Origin: Parapristionchus giblindavisi
Taxonomy: Eukaryota; Nematoda; Chromadorea; Rhabditida; Diplogasteridae
Assembly (NCBI GenBank): GCA_943737045.1
Contig: CALSFV010000392.1
Coordinates: 62,001-126,000 of the forward strand
Reading direction: 5' to 3'
DNA length: 64,000 bases
Under the pieces are notes generated by a model, which saw only the letters and a list, made by a program, of their open reading frames with translations, was not told the origin of the DNA and did no database searches. The translations under genes and the position numbers were made by a program. Positions 1-12,139 of the stretch are shown piece by piece; the stretch's first letter is position 1, and every line of letters begins with the position of its first letter.

Positions 1-190
1 CATATTCTAACTTTTTCTCCTTGGCACATTTCTCGTTTAGTCTTTCTTCTCTTACTTTTTTCGCTCCTCACCAAAAGGGCCTCTCATAATTCTTGCGAGC
101 GGAAGCCCGAAGGGAGACCGTTCCATCTTCTCCCCTTCTTCTTCTTCTTCTTCTCAATAATTCCAGAGTCGCTTTCTCTCTCTTTCTACG
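1..190. other. Pyrimidine-rich flank, no gene seen
   Basis: CT-rich sequence with a CTT microsatellite near 140-155. It ends where the direct copy of the dot-1 exon-14 region begins. I see no coding exon here on either strand. Confidence 0.5.
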
Positions 191-324
191 CAAGAGATCA
201 AAGATCAAATGGTAATGTAAAGATCAAAGATCAACCTCGGCGTCGGAATCCATGGAGGGCGACGACGATACGGACACCGACTCCTCTTCCTTCTCCTTTT
301 TGTTATCGTAGTAATGTTGAATCT
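191..324 (-). pseudogene. Detached direct copy of dot-1 exon 14
   Basis: This stretch repeats about 12140-12277 in the same orientation. On the minus strand it holds a copy of dot-1 exon 14 at about 236-322, which is 87 nt against 90 nt in the parent, so it is one codon shorter and still in frame. The encoded segment (IQHYYDNKKEKE.., ..SSPSMDSDAE) matches the parent apart from the acidic stretch after KEKE. It stops exactly at the exon 5' edge and then joins the inverted arm, so it has no splice acceptor of its own. I read it as the outer remnant of the inverted-duplication event. Confidence 0.75.
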
Positions 325-1774
325 CGTTTGTTGTTTGATCTTTTTTTGATATTTTGATCTTTGAACTCTGGTCTCTCGTTCCAGAACAACACACTCTCTA
401 ACACGATCGACGAGGTCGCCGCCCGAAGACTCGTCCCCAAAGCATATGCCTTTGGAGAGGAGGGGGAAGACCCGTATGTTGTTAATTTATATTTTCAAAT
501 TTCCCGCCACCACCCTGATTCAGGGAAAGTGCGCGAATTCAAATATATGTTAATCGTACGCCTTTAAGGTATCTCGCCAAGACGTCGGCCTTGAATCGCT
601 CGTGGGCGGTACAGGGAACCAAACGGTTCGTCAAAGATGAAGACGATGATGAGGACTATCAGGAACGGGTACCGAAGAAGAAGAGGTACTGTATTTGGTT
701 GGTAGAAACATACGTGGGCATATCATTTTCATAGTTCTTTCGGAATTGCATGCAAAGCAAAAAGTAGACTTTATCTCTGTAAAAATACGCCGTTTTCCGC
801 ATCTGCATCTTGATGCGAAAAACTCAGCATGTCATACGTTTTTTTTCGGGACGTTGCCCTCTTTTGGGTGTCAGACGGGTCATACTTATGATTTTGCAGT
901 CACAGCGGCCGTAGTGGACACAAGTCTCCACAGAAGAAGAAGTCGAGTGATAAGGAGAGATCGGTAAGAAATGTGTTCTGCTAAATTTTTTTCTAAATTT
1001 TAAAATGTTGTTGTTAAAACATGATTGCCCAATATGTTATAGTTTGTGATACGCGATATTTATGCATTGTGAGGCCATATTGTCTGATAGTAACCATAAG
1101 ATGAAAATAGGAGACGTTTTATCTTGAAAATTACACAATTTCCTGCATGATTGGTCAGGTAGCATTTTGGAAAGTGCGGGGTAGAGAGATAGGGATGTGC
1201 GAGAGAGTAGTGTTGTCACTTTGAATCATAAAGTGTACATTTCATTTTTTCAGCATTTCAATTCTTTCACTTGCATACCCCTTTCTCTGTTCTCTTATCG
1301 TAACCTCTCTCTCTCTCTGTCATTAGTCTAATCACCTGTCTATCAGAGAGTTTCTCATTTCTTTTCTCGGTTTTCTGCGACATTGACTTATTTTACATTC
1401 AGAACTCGCTTGATTTATTCATGAGGATTAGTAATCTTGCTTGTGTGCTCTTTAATTTTGTGTTGTTGCTCTTCTTATCCATCTTTCTCTGCCGCTCGTT
1501 CTGTAACTATCCCGCCTCATATGCCCATCTCACATATACTTTAATCTCATTCTGTTAGTTTTATTCTGATTCTCGTAGTCATGACTTTTCATACTCTGGT
1601 CGTCTGACGCTGCAGCTATCCGCTGATTATGACATCTAGATGGTGCGCGAATAACGTATCTATTTATGTATTTCTTTTTTTGGGAATTTTGCAAATAAAA
1701 TTAGATCATTTACCATATCTACGAATTGAAGTTGGCGGCCACCCGGCGCTTTCTTGTCTCTACTTTGAATTATA

Positions 1775-4270
1775 CAGTCCCGCATGGTCTCCCTTTGCAA
1801 AGGCGCTCGCCGCGCGTCGCTGCGAGCCCCCTCTGGTCGCCTGGCTTTTCGCGCTCATTTTCCGCATTAAATTGCAGATTAATTTATTTTTTCTGTTAAT
1901 TTTCGTGTTCGTGGTGATGTTTTACCCCGAAAACATGCAACGGACTTTAAAATTCAAGCATTTTGATGTTGTTGTGGGTCGTTTTAGGGTTTGAGGAAAT
2001 AAGTCAGTTCGTGGTCCGTGGTGCGCTGAAATCTGAGAAATGGGAAAAGGAGCAATAATACTTGGCAAATTGCCAGCTCGTTCTGTCATTGCCATGAATG
2101 CCAGTTTATACTACTTTTCAACTTGTTTATGTCAGTCGTGCTTATTTCATGTTTTCTCATTTCAGGATAAACCTATCCTCTACACGATGAGCGGTGGTCG
2201 GGCTGGAAATGGATCGAATCAGATAAGATTTTGACCGTTTATGTTTTGTTACTTTCATTGAACAATTGCTTCTTTCGCTTAATTAGGATATTAAAAGAGT
2301 TTGAACAGCAAGTTGCTTGTGGATAACTTATTTCAGATTCTGCCTGCTCCCCGTCGCTCATTCGCTGATCTTTGCCGCTCTTCATCTTCTTTCGGGTAAG
2401 TGGATAGTTATATTTTATATATTCAAAGTATAAGACATTATTATTATTTGTTTGGCACAATACGTTGTGGGATACGTATCATATCTGTCATAGATTAACG
2501 TTGTTTGTTACAGTCCTTATGCGACTACTATCGCATGAGCCCGCTGGTTGCCATCTACTGTCATCGATGCATGGAAAAGGTAACTTTTTCATTTGTAAAT
2601 GGGATTGCGGTATACTTTTTAATTAGACATTATATTATTGCTACTTTTATTCATTTTGAAATTAGTTTTGTATATAAGATTATTGATAATCTCCATTCTT
2701 GAACAGCTCTTTAATATTGATCAAACATTTTCGCCCATAATGTGGGTGAACACTTTTTGTTGATGCAATCAGTTTTGATACTTGAAATACATCTAGGAAT
2801 ATCCGGGAGATCGAGATTAGTGAGAATCACCCCATGTCGGGTCAGTTTCGAGTACTTGAGATTAAAATCGTGTCAGTTTTGTTCTATATTTCGCGATACC
2901 ACACGAGTGTGTGAAACGAGATATTGTGGGTGGGAAGAAAATGTATGATATTTATCGACTACTTTTGAGGTACGCAAATTCATCACGCATATTACGAGGC
3001 CGTGAATATTGATGGGTTCTCCGACAAGCTATATGAAAATTGATAAATTGTTGATCTATCGATTTCTGTTCTTTTACAATCCTTGTATTAATAATTATGT
3101 GTTTTGTATTCTCGGATAAACAAATAAATTGAGTTGTGGTTTAAAATATATAATAGTATCACACGATAGTATCTTTATATCGTTATGAGAATAAAAAAAA
3201 ATGTGCAACACAGTCAATACAGAATAATCAATAATCGGCGACAGTTAGTTCCACAGCAGCCGACTTTCCAGTGATGATGACTCTGATGATGGCTTTATTA
3301 TTGCTATATTGAAAAAAATATAGACAAAAACAATACATTTAAAATAATATATTGAATAAATTCTAAGAATACGACTGGTCTTAATAAGATTGGATGCTCC
3401 CTGATTAATAGCGTTACCTAATCGTCTTGATTATCCCCCGATTGACAAATGAAAAAGTTACCTTTTCCATGCATCGATGACAGTAGATGGCAACCAGCGG
3501 GCTCATGCGATAGTAGTCGCATAAGGACTGTAACAAACAATGTTAATCTATGACAGATATGATACGTATCCCACAACCAAAGTATTGTGCCAAACAGATA
3601 ATAATAATGTCTTATACTTAGAATATATAAAATATAACTATCCACTTACCCGAAAGAAGATGAAGAGCGGCAAAGATCAGCGAATGAGCGACGGGGAGCA
3701 GGCAGAATCTGAAATAAGTTATCCACAAGCAACTTGCTGTTCAAACTCTTTTAATATCCTAATTAAGCGAAAGAAGCAATTGTTCAATGAAAGTAACAAA
3801 ACATAAACGGTCAAAATCGTATCTGATTCGATCCATTTCCAGCCCGACCACCGCTCATCGTGTAGAGGATAGGTTTATCCTGAAATGAGAAAACATGAAA
3901 TAAGCACGACTGACATAAACAAGTTGAAAAGTAGTATAAACTGGCATTCATGGCAATGACAGAACGAGCTGGCAATTTGCCAAGTATTATTGCTCCTTTT
4001 CCCATTTCTCAGATTTCAGCGCACCACGGACCACGAACTGACTTATTTCCTCAAACCCTAAAACGACCCACAACAACATCAAAATGCTTGAATTTTAAAG
4101 TCCGTTGCATGTTTTCGGGGTAAAACATCACCACGAACACGAAAATTAACAGAAAAAATAAATTAATCCGCAATTTCATGCGGAAAATACGCGCGAAAAG
4201 CCAGGCGACCAGAGGGGGCTCGCAGCGACGCGCGGCGAGCGCCTTTGCAAAGGGAGACCATGCGGGACTG
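1775..4270. mobile_element. 2.5-kb foldback element, TA target duplication (Tc1/mariner-like ends)
   Basis: The ends read CAGTCCCGCATGG and the reverse complement CCATGCGGGACTG, and the element is flanked by TA on both sides. The terminal inverted repeats are very long (about 1775-2600 against 3440-4270, roughly 0.83 kb each). The right palindrome arm near 10700 shows the uninterrupted target AATTATATTATG, so the insertion boundary is unambiguous. The 0.84-kb centre has no transposase ORF. CAGT termini with TA duplication are typical of Tc1/mariner elements, so this looks like a non-autonomous relative. The arms contain exon-like blocks with splice-site flanks, for example a CAG-bounded block at about 2164 (DKPILYTMSGGRAG) and one ending ..CHRCMEK before GTAACT at about 2580. 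These could be captured host exons; I did not identify the source. Confidence 0.85.
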
Positions 4271-4749
4271 TATTATGTTTCTACTTTGAGTTCTGATGCT
4301 GCTGGGTTTTTGAATGATTCATTAGGTATCGGATTTCCCCAAAATAATTGGAAATTGCTATACTTCTATATCAATATCGATTTTCCGGTAATCGATAATT
4401 GTTACCGTAATCTATCATTATTAAGATATTGCAGCACGCTTCTCGCTCGTCTTCCCATCGCTCACTCGACGATGCCTCGATCCACTCGATGATGCACAAC
4501 TCTATCAAGGAATCGACCAAGCTGAAGCACAAGGTACGGTAGTGGTGTGCGGTGTGGTGCAGGCGACGTTTGCCAGGTCGCACCGTCCACCTTGGCTTTT
4601 ACCATAGGTCGAATAGCTAGGTTATCGGTTTTCATAAATGCGGTCAGCCTTTTCGCTTTTTGTGACATTTTGGCTCAAAATGTGGTCAGGTTTTTTCGAT
4701 TTTTGTGAAATTTTTGCTCAAAATGCTGCCAGGCTTGGTACTTTGTAAC

Positions 4750-4933
4750 CACACATTTTCGGTACCCTCACCGAATTATTTTTATAACGTGGGTCGATCT
4801 AGAGAAATCGTTATTTCCGCCCTAAATTGTAATCTTTCACATAAAAAAAAGAGTTTGATATAGTGGGTCAAGCCTGAAAACGAGCCGTATATAGTGGGTC
4901 AATCCTCACAATGTGAGGGTATGAAAATGTATG
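4750..4933. mobile_element. MITE, CATACATTTTC-type termini (left palindrome copy)
   Basis: The termini are inverted (ACATTTTCGGTACCCTC.. and ..GAGGGTATGAAAATGT), with internal GTGGGTCAATC repeats. It lies in the intron between the copies of exons 18 and 19 and was duplicated together with the palindrome arm (mate at 10058-10240). Confidence 0.7.
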
Positions 4934-5177
4934 ACAAAGATCACAGTTGCAGGCTCCTCAAGCGGAAGACGCGGCCAAGCAGCCGACGTCACCGTCGAAG
5001 AAGGTGGCGGCAACGGGCAACTCGGACGAATGGAAGAAACAGGTGAACGACGCGCCCCGGTTCGCGGGCAAAGCGGAATCCTCGTGGTTCCACGTGTACG
5101 CCCCGCATCATTCCATCTTCGAGGAAGACCTCACCAATCTCCCTCCACGTCGACGTGCTACTGTACAGAGAACGTAG

Positions 5178-6077
5178 ACTGTTGTCACCAGATTACATTC
5201 ACCCGCATCCCGTGCTGAGCACCCTCTAACATGTTTCCTTCTTTCTTATAATCTGACACGTATCTATCCATTGATTTATCGATTGCTTGCTTTGTGAACG
5301 TGATGTACCGTACACTTTCCTTCTCCCCCAGCTACCGTACCACTCTTTGTATCATTCGCACTCAACCACTCACGCCTAATCATCACGCAATTTGCCCATT
5401 CTTACAGTACTCTTGTATATCCACGAATGCATTGCGCACTTACACATGCACTCACTCACTGCCTCCACATTACTCCATTTATTGATTGATTTGTTTGATC
5501 TACCGTATCTCTCATTCTCTGACCAGCCCATCTATCTTGGCGCGTGTTATCTATATCTGCATTTATGCAAATTCCTATTTTTTATATTCTTACTTTCTGT
5601 TTCGTTTTTTTCAATAGTTTGCAAGTATACCATCGCATCTCTCCCGCTGGCTATTATGCTTTGAAAGATCTTTAAACTTTTGACGATCTCTACTATACCT
5701 GTGAAATGCTAATATCATTCCGCATCTCGATTACCCATGACCCATATCATCTCATTGAAATCCTAAACATATCATATAACTACATACTACATGGTTACTT
5801 GGTTTTGGTGACGTTGCATAAACCTACCGTATTGTTCCTGCAGAGGTCCACTTCTTGTTGTTGTTGCTTTGTTGTTTTTTTTTTGTTATTTTATTATGTT
5901 GCATTCCTTCGTAAGTTGTTGCGCTTTTGTTATACATTGTTTGTTATTTATTCATTGAATAAATAAAGTTAATTTAAAAAAAAACTTGTTGAGATCAAAG
6001 ATCACAGTAATAGTATCCCTCGAAAAGAGACGCCAAGTGAGCAGAGGCGGTGTGGGTAATTGTGAGTTCTAGTAAGG
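5178..6077 (+). other. Copy of the dot-1 3' region
   Basis: This is the inverted copy of 8921-9813: an apparent 3' UTR/flank ending in AATAAATAAAG and a short A-tract near 5980. The open frames within it are low-complexity and mirrored on the other arm. I see no separate gene. Confidence 0.6.
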
Positions 6078-6082
6078 TAATC

Positions 6083-8472
6083 TACTAATCGATATTATTG
6101 ATGTCAAATTTCGATCCGATATCTTGCGGGGAAGTACCCCTGTAATTATTATTATAAGTTGTACCTGTAGAACTTACCGCAAATAGATGTTTTTGCATAA
6201 ACGTTACTGCAGGTATACTGTAATTCAATGTGACCCGAAGTCTTACTAATCGATATTATTGATGTCAAATTTCGATCCGATATCTTGCGGGGAAGTACCC
6301 CTGTAATTATTATTATAAGTTGTACCTGTAGAACTGACCGCAAATAGATGTTTTTGCATAAACGTTACTGCAGGTATACTGTAATTCAATGTGACCCGAA
6401 GTCTTACTAATCGATATTATTGATGTCAAATTTCGATCCGATATCTTGCGGGGAAGTACCCCTGTAATTATTATTATAAGTTGTACCTGTAGAACTTACC
6501 GCAAATAGATGTTTTTGCATAAACGTTACTGCAGGTATACTGTAATTCAATGTGACCCGAAGTCTTACTAATCGATATTATTGATGTCAAATTTCGATCC
6601 GATATCTTGCGGGGAAGTACCCCTGTAATTATTATTATAAGTTGTACCTGTAGAACTTACCGCAAATAGATGTTTTTGCATAAACGTTACTGCAGGTATA
6701 CTGTAATTCAATGTGACCCGAAGTCTTACTAATCGATATTATTGATGTCAAATTTCGATCCGATATCTTGCGGGGAAGTACCCCTGTAATTATTATTATA
6801 AGTTGTACCTGTAGAACTGACCGCAAATAGATGTTTTTGCATAAACGTTACTGCAGGTATACTGTAATTCAATGTGACCCGAAGTCTTACTAATCGATAT
6901 TATTGATGTCAAATTTCGATCCGATATCTTGCGGGGAAGTACCCCTGTAATTATTATTATAAGTTGTACCTGTAGAACTGACCGCAAATAGATGTTTTTG
7001 CATAAACGTTACTGCAGGTATACTGTAATTCAATGTGACCCGAAGTCTTACTAATCGATATTATTGATGTCAAATTTCGATCCGATATCTTGCGGGGAAG
7101 TACCCCTGTAATTATTATTATAAGTTGTACCTGTAGAACTGACCGCAAATAGATGTTTTTGCATAAACGTTACTGCAGGTATACTGTAATTCAATGTGAC
7201 CCGAAGTCTTACTAATCGATATTATTGATGTCAAATTTCGATCCGATATCTTGCGGGGAAGTACCCCTGTAATTATTATTATAAGTTGTACCTGTAGAAC
7301 TGACCGCAAATAGATGTTTTTGCATAAACGTTACTGCAGGTATACTGTAATTCAATGTGACCCGAAGTCTTACTAATCGATATTATTGATGTCAAATTTC
7401 GATCCGATATCTTGCGGGGAAGTACCCCTGTAATTATTATTATAAGTTGTACCTGTAGAACTTACCGCAAATAGATGTTTTTGCATAAACGTTACTGCAG
7501 GTATACTGTAATTCAATGTGACCCGAAGTCTTACTAATCGATATTATTGATGTCAAATTTCGATCCGATATCTTGCGGGGAAGTACCCCTGTAATTATTA
7601 TTATAAGTTGTACCTGTAGAACTTACCGCAAATAGATGTTTTTGCATAAACGTTACTGCAGGTATACTGTAATTCAATGTGACCCGAAGTCTTACTAATC
7701 GATATTATTGATGTCAAATTTCGATCCGATATCTTGCGGGGAAGTACCCCTGTAATTATTATTATAAGTTGTACCTGTAGAACTGACCGCAAATAGATGT
7801 TTTTGCATAAACGTTACTGCAGGTATACTGTAATTCAATGTGACCCGAAGTCTTACTAATCGATATTATTGATGTCAAATTTCGATCCGATATCTTGCGG
7901 GGAAGTACCCCTGTAATTATTATTATAAGTTGTACCTGTAGAACTGACCGCAAATAGATGTTTTTGCATAAACGTTACTGCAGGTATACTGTAATTCAAT
8001 GTGACCCGAAGTCTTACTAATCGATATTATTGATGTCAAATTTCGATCCGATATCTTGCGGGGAAGTACCCCTGTAATTATTATTATAAGTTGTACCTGT
8101 AGAACTGACCGCAAATAGATGTTTTTGCATAAACGTTACTGCAGGTATACTGTAATTCAATGTGACCCGAAGTCTTACTAATCGATATTATTGATGTCAA
8201 ATTTCGATCCGATATCTTGCGGGGAAGTACCCCTGTAATTATTATTATAAGTTGTACCTGTAGAACTGACCGCAAATAGATGTTTTTGCATAAACGTTAC
8301 TGCAGGTATACTGTAATTCAATGTGACCCGAAGTCTTACTAATCGATATTATTGATGTCAAATTTCGATCCGATATCTTGCGGGGAAGTACCCCTGTAAT
8401 TATTATTATAAGTTGTACCTGTAGAACTGACCGCAAATAGATGTTTTTGCATAAACGTTACTGCAGGTATAC
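6083..8472. repeat. 161-bp tandem satellite, about 15 copies
   Basis: A tandem array with an exact 161-bp period fills most of the palindrome spacer (landmark TACTAATCGATATTATTGATG recurring at 6241, 6402, 6563 and so on). Copies are nearly identical. One recurrent variant site (GAACTTACC or GAACTGACC) reads, from copy 1 to 15, T G T T G G G G T T G G G G G. The 63-codon minus-strand frames inside it are by-products of the period and of this variant, not genes. Confidence 0.97.
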
Positions 8473-8920
8473 TTGCGTCTTTCCCTATATCACTTTTGGT
8501 GTACTTTACGCATGAAAGTGCAACGATTTATTTAAAGATCATGACGATTATACACTCCCCCTGCCCTTTACACTCACGGCAAATTCTCTTACATATAGGT
8601 TGTCTAACTGTTCAGCTATAGAGAAAGATTAGCTTACTCCAAAACCTCTCAAAAAGACATGTTGGAATATACTCTCTCGCTCGAGATTGTAACGGGGACT
8701 GGAGTAAGCTAACTAAGTTATCTCACATATGAGAAAACCTGTCTCTAATTGTCGCATCTTAGATAACCTATATCTCAAATATGAGAGAGTTTGCCGTCAG
8801 TGTACTCTATCTGCGTCTCTCTATATGTTTGGTGTACACTTGACTGAACTTATGCTAGAAACTTAGAACTTATGCTAGAAAGTGCAACGATTTATTTATA
8901 TCTTGTCATTTTACTTATCT
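8473..8920. other. Unique part of palindrome spacer, no gene seen
   Basis: AT-rich sequence between the satellite and the right arm, with imperfect internal repeats (AAAGTGCAACGATTTATTTA occurs near 8514 and 8879). No ORF or RNA gene is supported. Confidence 0.5.
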
Positions 8921-11900
8921 CCTTACTAGAACTCACAATTACCCACACCGCCTCTGCTCACTTGGCGTCTCTTTTCGAGGGATACTATTACTGTGATCTT
9001 TGATCTCAACAAGTTTTTTTTTAAATTAACTTTATTTATTCAATGAATAAATAACAAACAATGTATAACAAAAGCGCAACAACTTACGAAGGAATGCAAC
9101 ATAATAAAATAACAAAAAAAAACAACAAAGCAACAACAACAAGAAGTGGACCTCTGCAGGAACAATACGGTAGATTTATGCAACGTCACCAAAACCAAGT
9201 AACCATGTAGTATGTAGTTATATGATATGTTTAGGATTTCAATGAGATGATATGGGTCATGGGTAATCGAGATGCGGAATGATATTTCACAGGTATAGTA
9301 GAGATCGTCAAAAGTTTAAAGATCTTTCAAAGCATAATAGCCAGCGGGAGAGATACGATGGTATACTTGCAAACTATTGAAAAAAACGAAACAGAAAGTA
9401 AGAATATAAAAAATAGGAATTTGCATAAATGCAGATATAGATAACACGCGCCAAGATAGATGGGCTGGTCAGAGAATGAGAGATACGGTAGATCAAACAA
9501 ATCAATCAATAAATGGAGTAATGTGGAGGCAGTGAGTGAGTGCATGTGTAAGTGCGCAATGCATTCGTGGATATACAAGAGTAATGTAAGAATGGGCAAA
9601 TTGCGTGATGATTAGGCGTGAGTGGTTGAGTGCGAATGATACAAAGAGTGGTACGGTAGCTGGGGGAGAAGGAAAGTGTACGGTACATCACGTTCACAAA
9701 GCAAGCAATCGATAAATCAATGGATAGATACGTGTCAGATTATAAGAAAGAAGGAAACATGTTAGAGGGTGCTCAGCACGGGATGCGGGTGAATGTAATC
9801 TGGTGACAACAGTCTACGTTCTCTGTACAGTAGCACGTCGACGTGGAGGGAGATTGGTGAGGTCTTCCTCGAAGATGGAATGATGCGGGGCGTACACGTG
9901 GAACCACGAGGATTCCGCTATGCCCGCGAACCGGGGCGCGTCGTTCACCTGTTTCTTCCATTCGTCCGAGTTACCCGTTGCCGCCACCTTCTTCGACGGT
10001 GACGTCGGCTGCTTGGCCGCGTCTTCCGCTTGAGGAGCCTGCAACTGTGATCTTTGTCATACATTTTCATACCCTCACATTGTGAGGATTGACCCACTAT
10101 ATACGGCTCGTTTTCAGGCTTGACCCACTATATCAAACTCTTTTTTTATGTGAAAGATTACAATTTAGGGCGGAAATAACGATTTCTCTAGATCGACCCA
10201 CGTTATAAAAATAATTCGGTGAGGGTACCGAAAATGTGTGGTTACAAAGTACCAAGCCTGGCAGCATTTTGAGCAAAAATTTCACAAAAATCGAAAAACC
10301 TGACCACATTTTGAGCGAAAAGGCTGACCGCATTTATGAAAACCGATAACCTAGCTATTCGACCTATGGTAAAAGCCAAGGTGGACGGTGCGACCTGGCA
10401 AACGTCGCCTGCACCACACCGCACACCACTACCGTACCTTGTGCTTCAGCTTGGTCGATTCCTTGATAGAGTTGTGCATCATCGAGTGGATCGAGGCATC
10501 GTCGAGTGAGCGATGGGAAGACGAGCGAGAAGCGTGCTGCAATATCATAATAATGATAGATTACGGTAACAATTATCGATTACTGGAAAATCGATATTGA
10601 TATAGAAGTATAGCAATTTCCAATTATTTTGGGGAAATCCGATACCTAATGAATCGTTCAAAAACCCAGCAGCATCAGAACTCAAAGTAGAAACATAATA
10701 TAATTCAAAGTAGAGACAAGAAAGCGCCGGGTGGCCGCCAACTTCAATTCGTAGATATGGTAAATGATCTAATTTTATTTGCAAAATTCCCAAAAAAAGA
10801 AATACATAAATAGATACGTCATTCGCGCACCATCTAGATGTCATAATCAGCGGATAGCTGCAGCGTCAGACGACCAGAGTATGAAAAGTCATGACTACGA
10901 GAATCAGAATAAAACTAACAGAATGAGATTAAAGTATATGTGAGATGGGCATATGAGGCGGGATAGTTACAGAACGAGCGGCAGAGAAAGATGGATAAGA
11001 AGAGCAACAACACAAAATTAAAGAGCACACAAGCAAGATTACTAATCCTCATGAATAAATCAAGCGAGTTCTGAATGTAAAATAAGTCAATGTCGCAGAA
11101 AACCGAGAAAAGAAATGAGAAACTCTCTGATAGACAGGTGATTAGACTAATGACAGAGAGAGAGAGAGGTTACGATAAGAGAACAGAGAAAGGGGTATGC
11201 AAGTGAAAGAATTGAAATGCTGAAAAAATGAAATGTACACTTTATGATTCAAAGTGACAACACTACTCTCTCGCACATCCCTATCTCTCTACCCCGCACT
11301 TTCCAAAATGCTACCTGACCAATCATGCAGGAAATTGTGTAATTTTCAAGATAAAACGTCTCCTATTTTCATCTTATGGTTACTATCAGACAATATGGCC
11401 TCACAATGCATAAATATCGCGTATCACAAACTATAACATATTGGGCAATCATGTTTTAACAACAACATTTTAAAATTTAGAAAAAAATTTAGCAGAACAC
11501 ATTTCTTACCGATCTCTCCTTATCACTCGACTTCTTCTTCTGTGGAGACTTGTGTCCACTACGGCCGCTGTGACTGCAAAATCATAAGTATGACCCGTCT
11601 GACACCCAAAAGAGGGCAACGTCCCGAAAAAAAACGTATGACATGCTGAGTTTTTCGCATCAAGATGCAGATGCGGAAAACGGCGTATTTTTACAGAGAT
11701 AAAGTCTACTTTTTGCTTTGCATGCAATTCCGAAAGAACTATGAAAATGATATGCCCACGCATGTTTCTACCAACCAAATACCGTACCTCTTCTTCTTCG
11801 GAACCCGTTCCTGATAGTCCTCATCATCGTCTTCATCTTTGACGAACCGTTTGGTTCCCTGTCCCGCCCACGAGCGATTCAAGGCCGACGTCTTGGCGAG

Positions 11901-12139
11901 ATACCTTAAAGGCGTACGATTAACATATATTTGAATTCGCGCACTTTCCCTGAATCAGGGTGGTGGCGGGAAATTTGAAAATATAAATTAACAACATACG
12001 GGTCTTCCCCCTCCTCTCCAAAGGCATAGGCTTTGGAGACGAGTCTTCGGGCGGCGACCTCGTCGATCGTGTTAGAGAGTGTGTTGTTCTGGAACGAGAG
12101 ACCAGAGTTAAAATATCAAAAAAGATCAAACAACAAACG
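8921..12139 (-). repeat. Right arm of palindrome
   Basis: The reverse complement of 325-6077 without the 1775-4270 insertion. It contains the real exons 15-19 and 3' flank of the dot-1-like gene. The inner edge starts at CCTTACTAGAACTC; the outer edge ends at GATCAAACAACAAACG. Confidence 0.93.

Larger units (their letters stand above)
385..5177 (+). pseudogene. Inverted copy of dot-1 exons 15-19, no catalytic domain
   Basis: Five exons on the plus strand (385-473, 569-685, 900-963, 4435-4533, 4953-5177) copy the last five exons of the minus-strand dot-1-like gene. Exon lengths and splice phases are identical, and all exons remain open. Visible differences include LVPKAY for LVSKAY, WAVQG for WAGQG and FAGKAESS for FAGIAESS. 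The DOT1 methyltransferase core and a start exon are absent. The intron between 963 and 4435 carries a foldback transposon that the parent intron lacks. One donor has changed from GTACGGTA to GTACTGTA. I infer a duplicated gene fragment. Unless a cryptic upstream promoter drives it, it makes no protein, although it could be transcribed by read-through. Confidence 0.85.
325..6077 (+). repeat. Left arm of 12-kb palindrome (inverted duplication)
   Basis: The arm is the reverse complement of 8921-12139, apart from point differences, small indels and the 2496-bp insertion at 1775-4270. It starts at the motif CGTTTGTTGTTTGATC, whose partner ends at 12139. It ends at ..TTCTAGTAAGG, whose partner begins at 8921. 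It carries copies of dot-1 exons 15-19 plus the 3' region with its AATAAATAAA polyadenylation signal near 5957. Confidence 0.93.

Noticed and set aside
1037..2460. ORFs mirrored between the two palindrome arms or within the foldback element
   Set aside because: They fall in introns or transposon arms. The same frames occur in both copies because the DNA is duplicated, not because of coding constraint.
6152..8436. Repeated 63-codon minus-strand ORFs
   Set aside because: They recur with the 161-bp period, cross unit boundaries, and appear or vanish with one variant base that creates TAA. They are satellite by-products.
6083..8472. CRISPR array
   Set aside because: Direct repeats are contiguous with no unique spacers, and the genome is a nematode.
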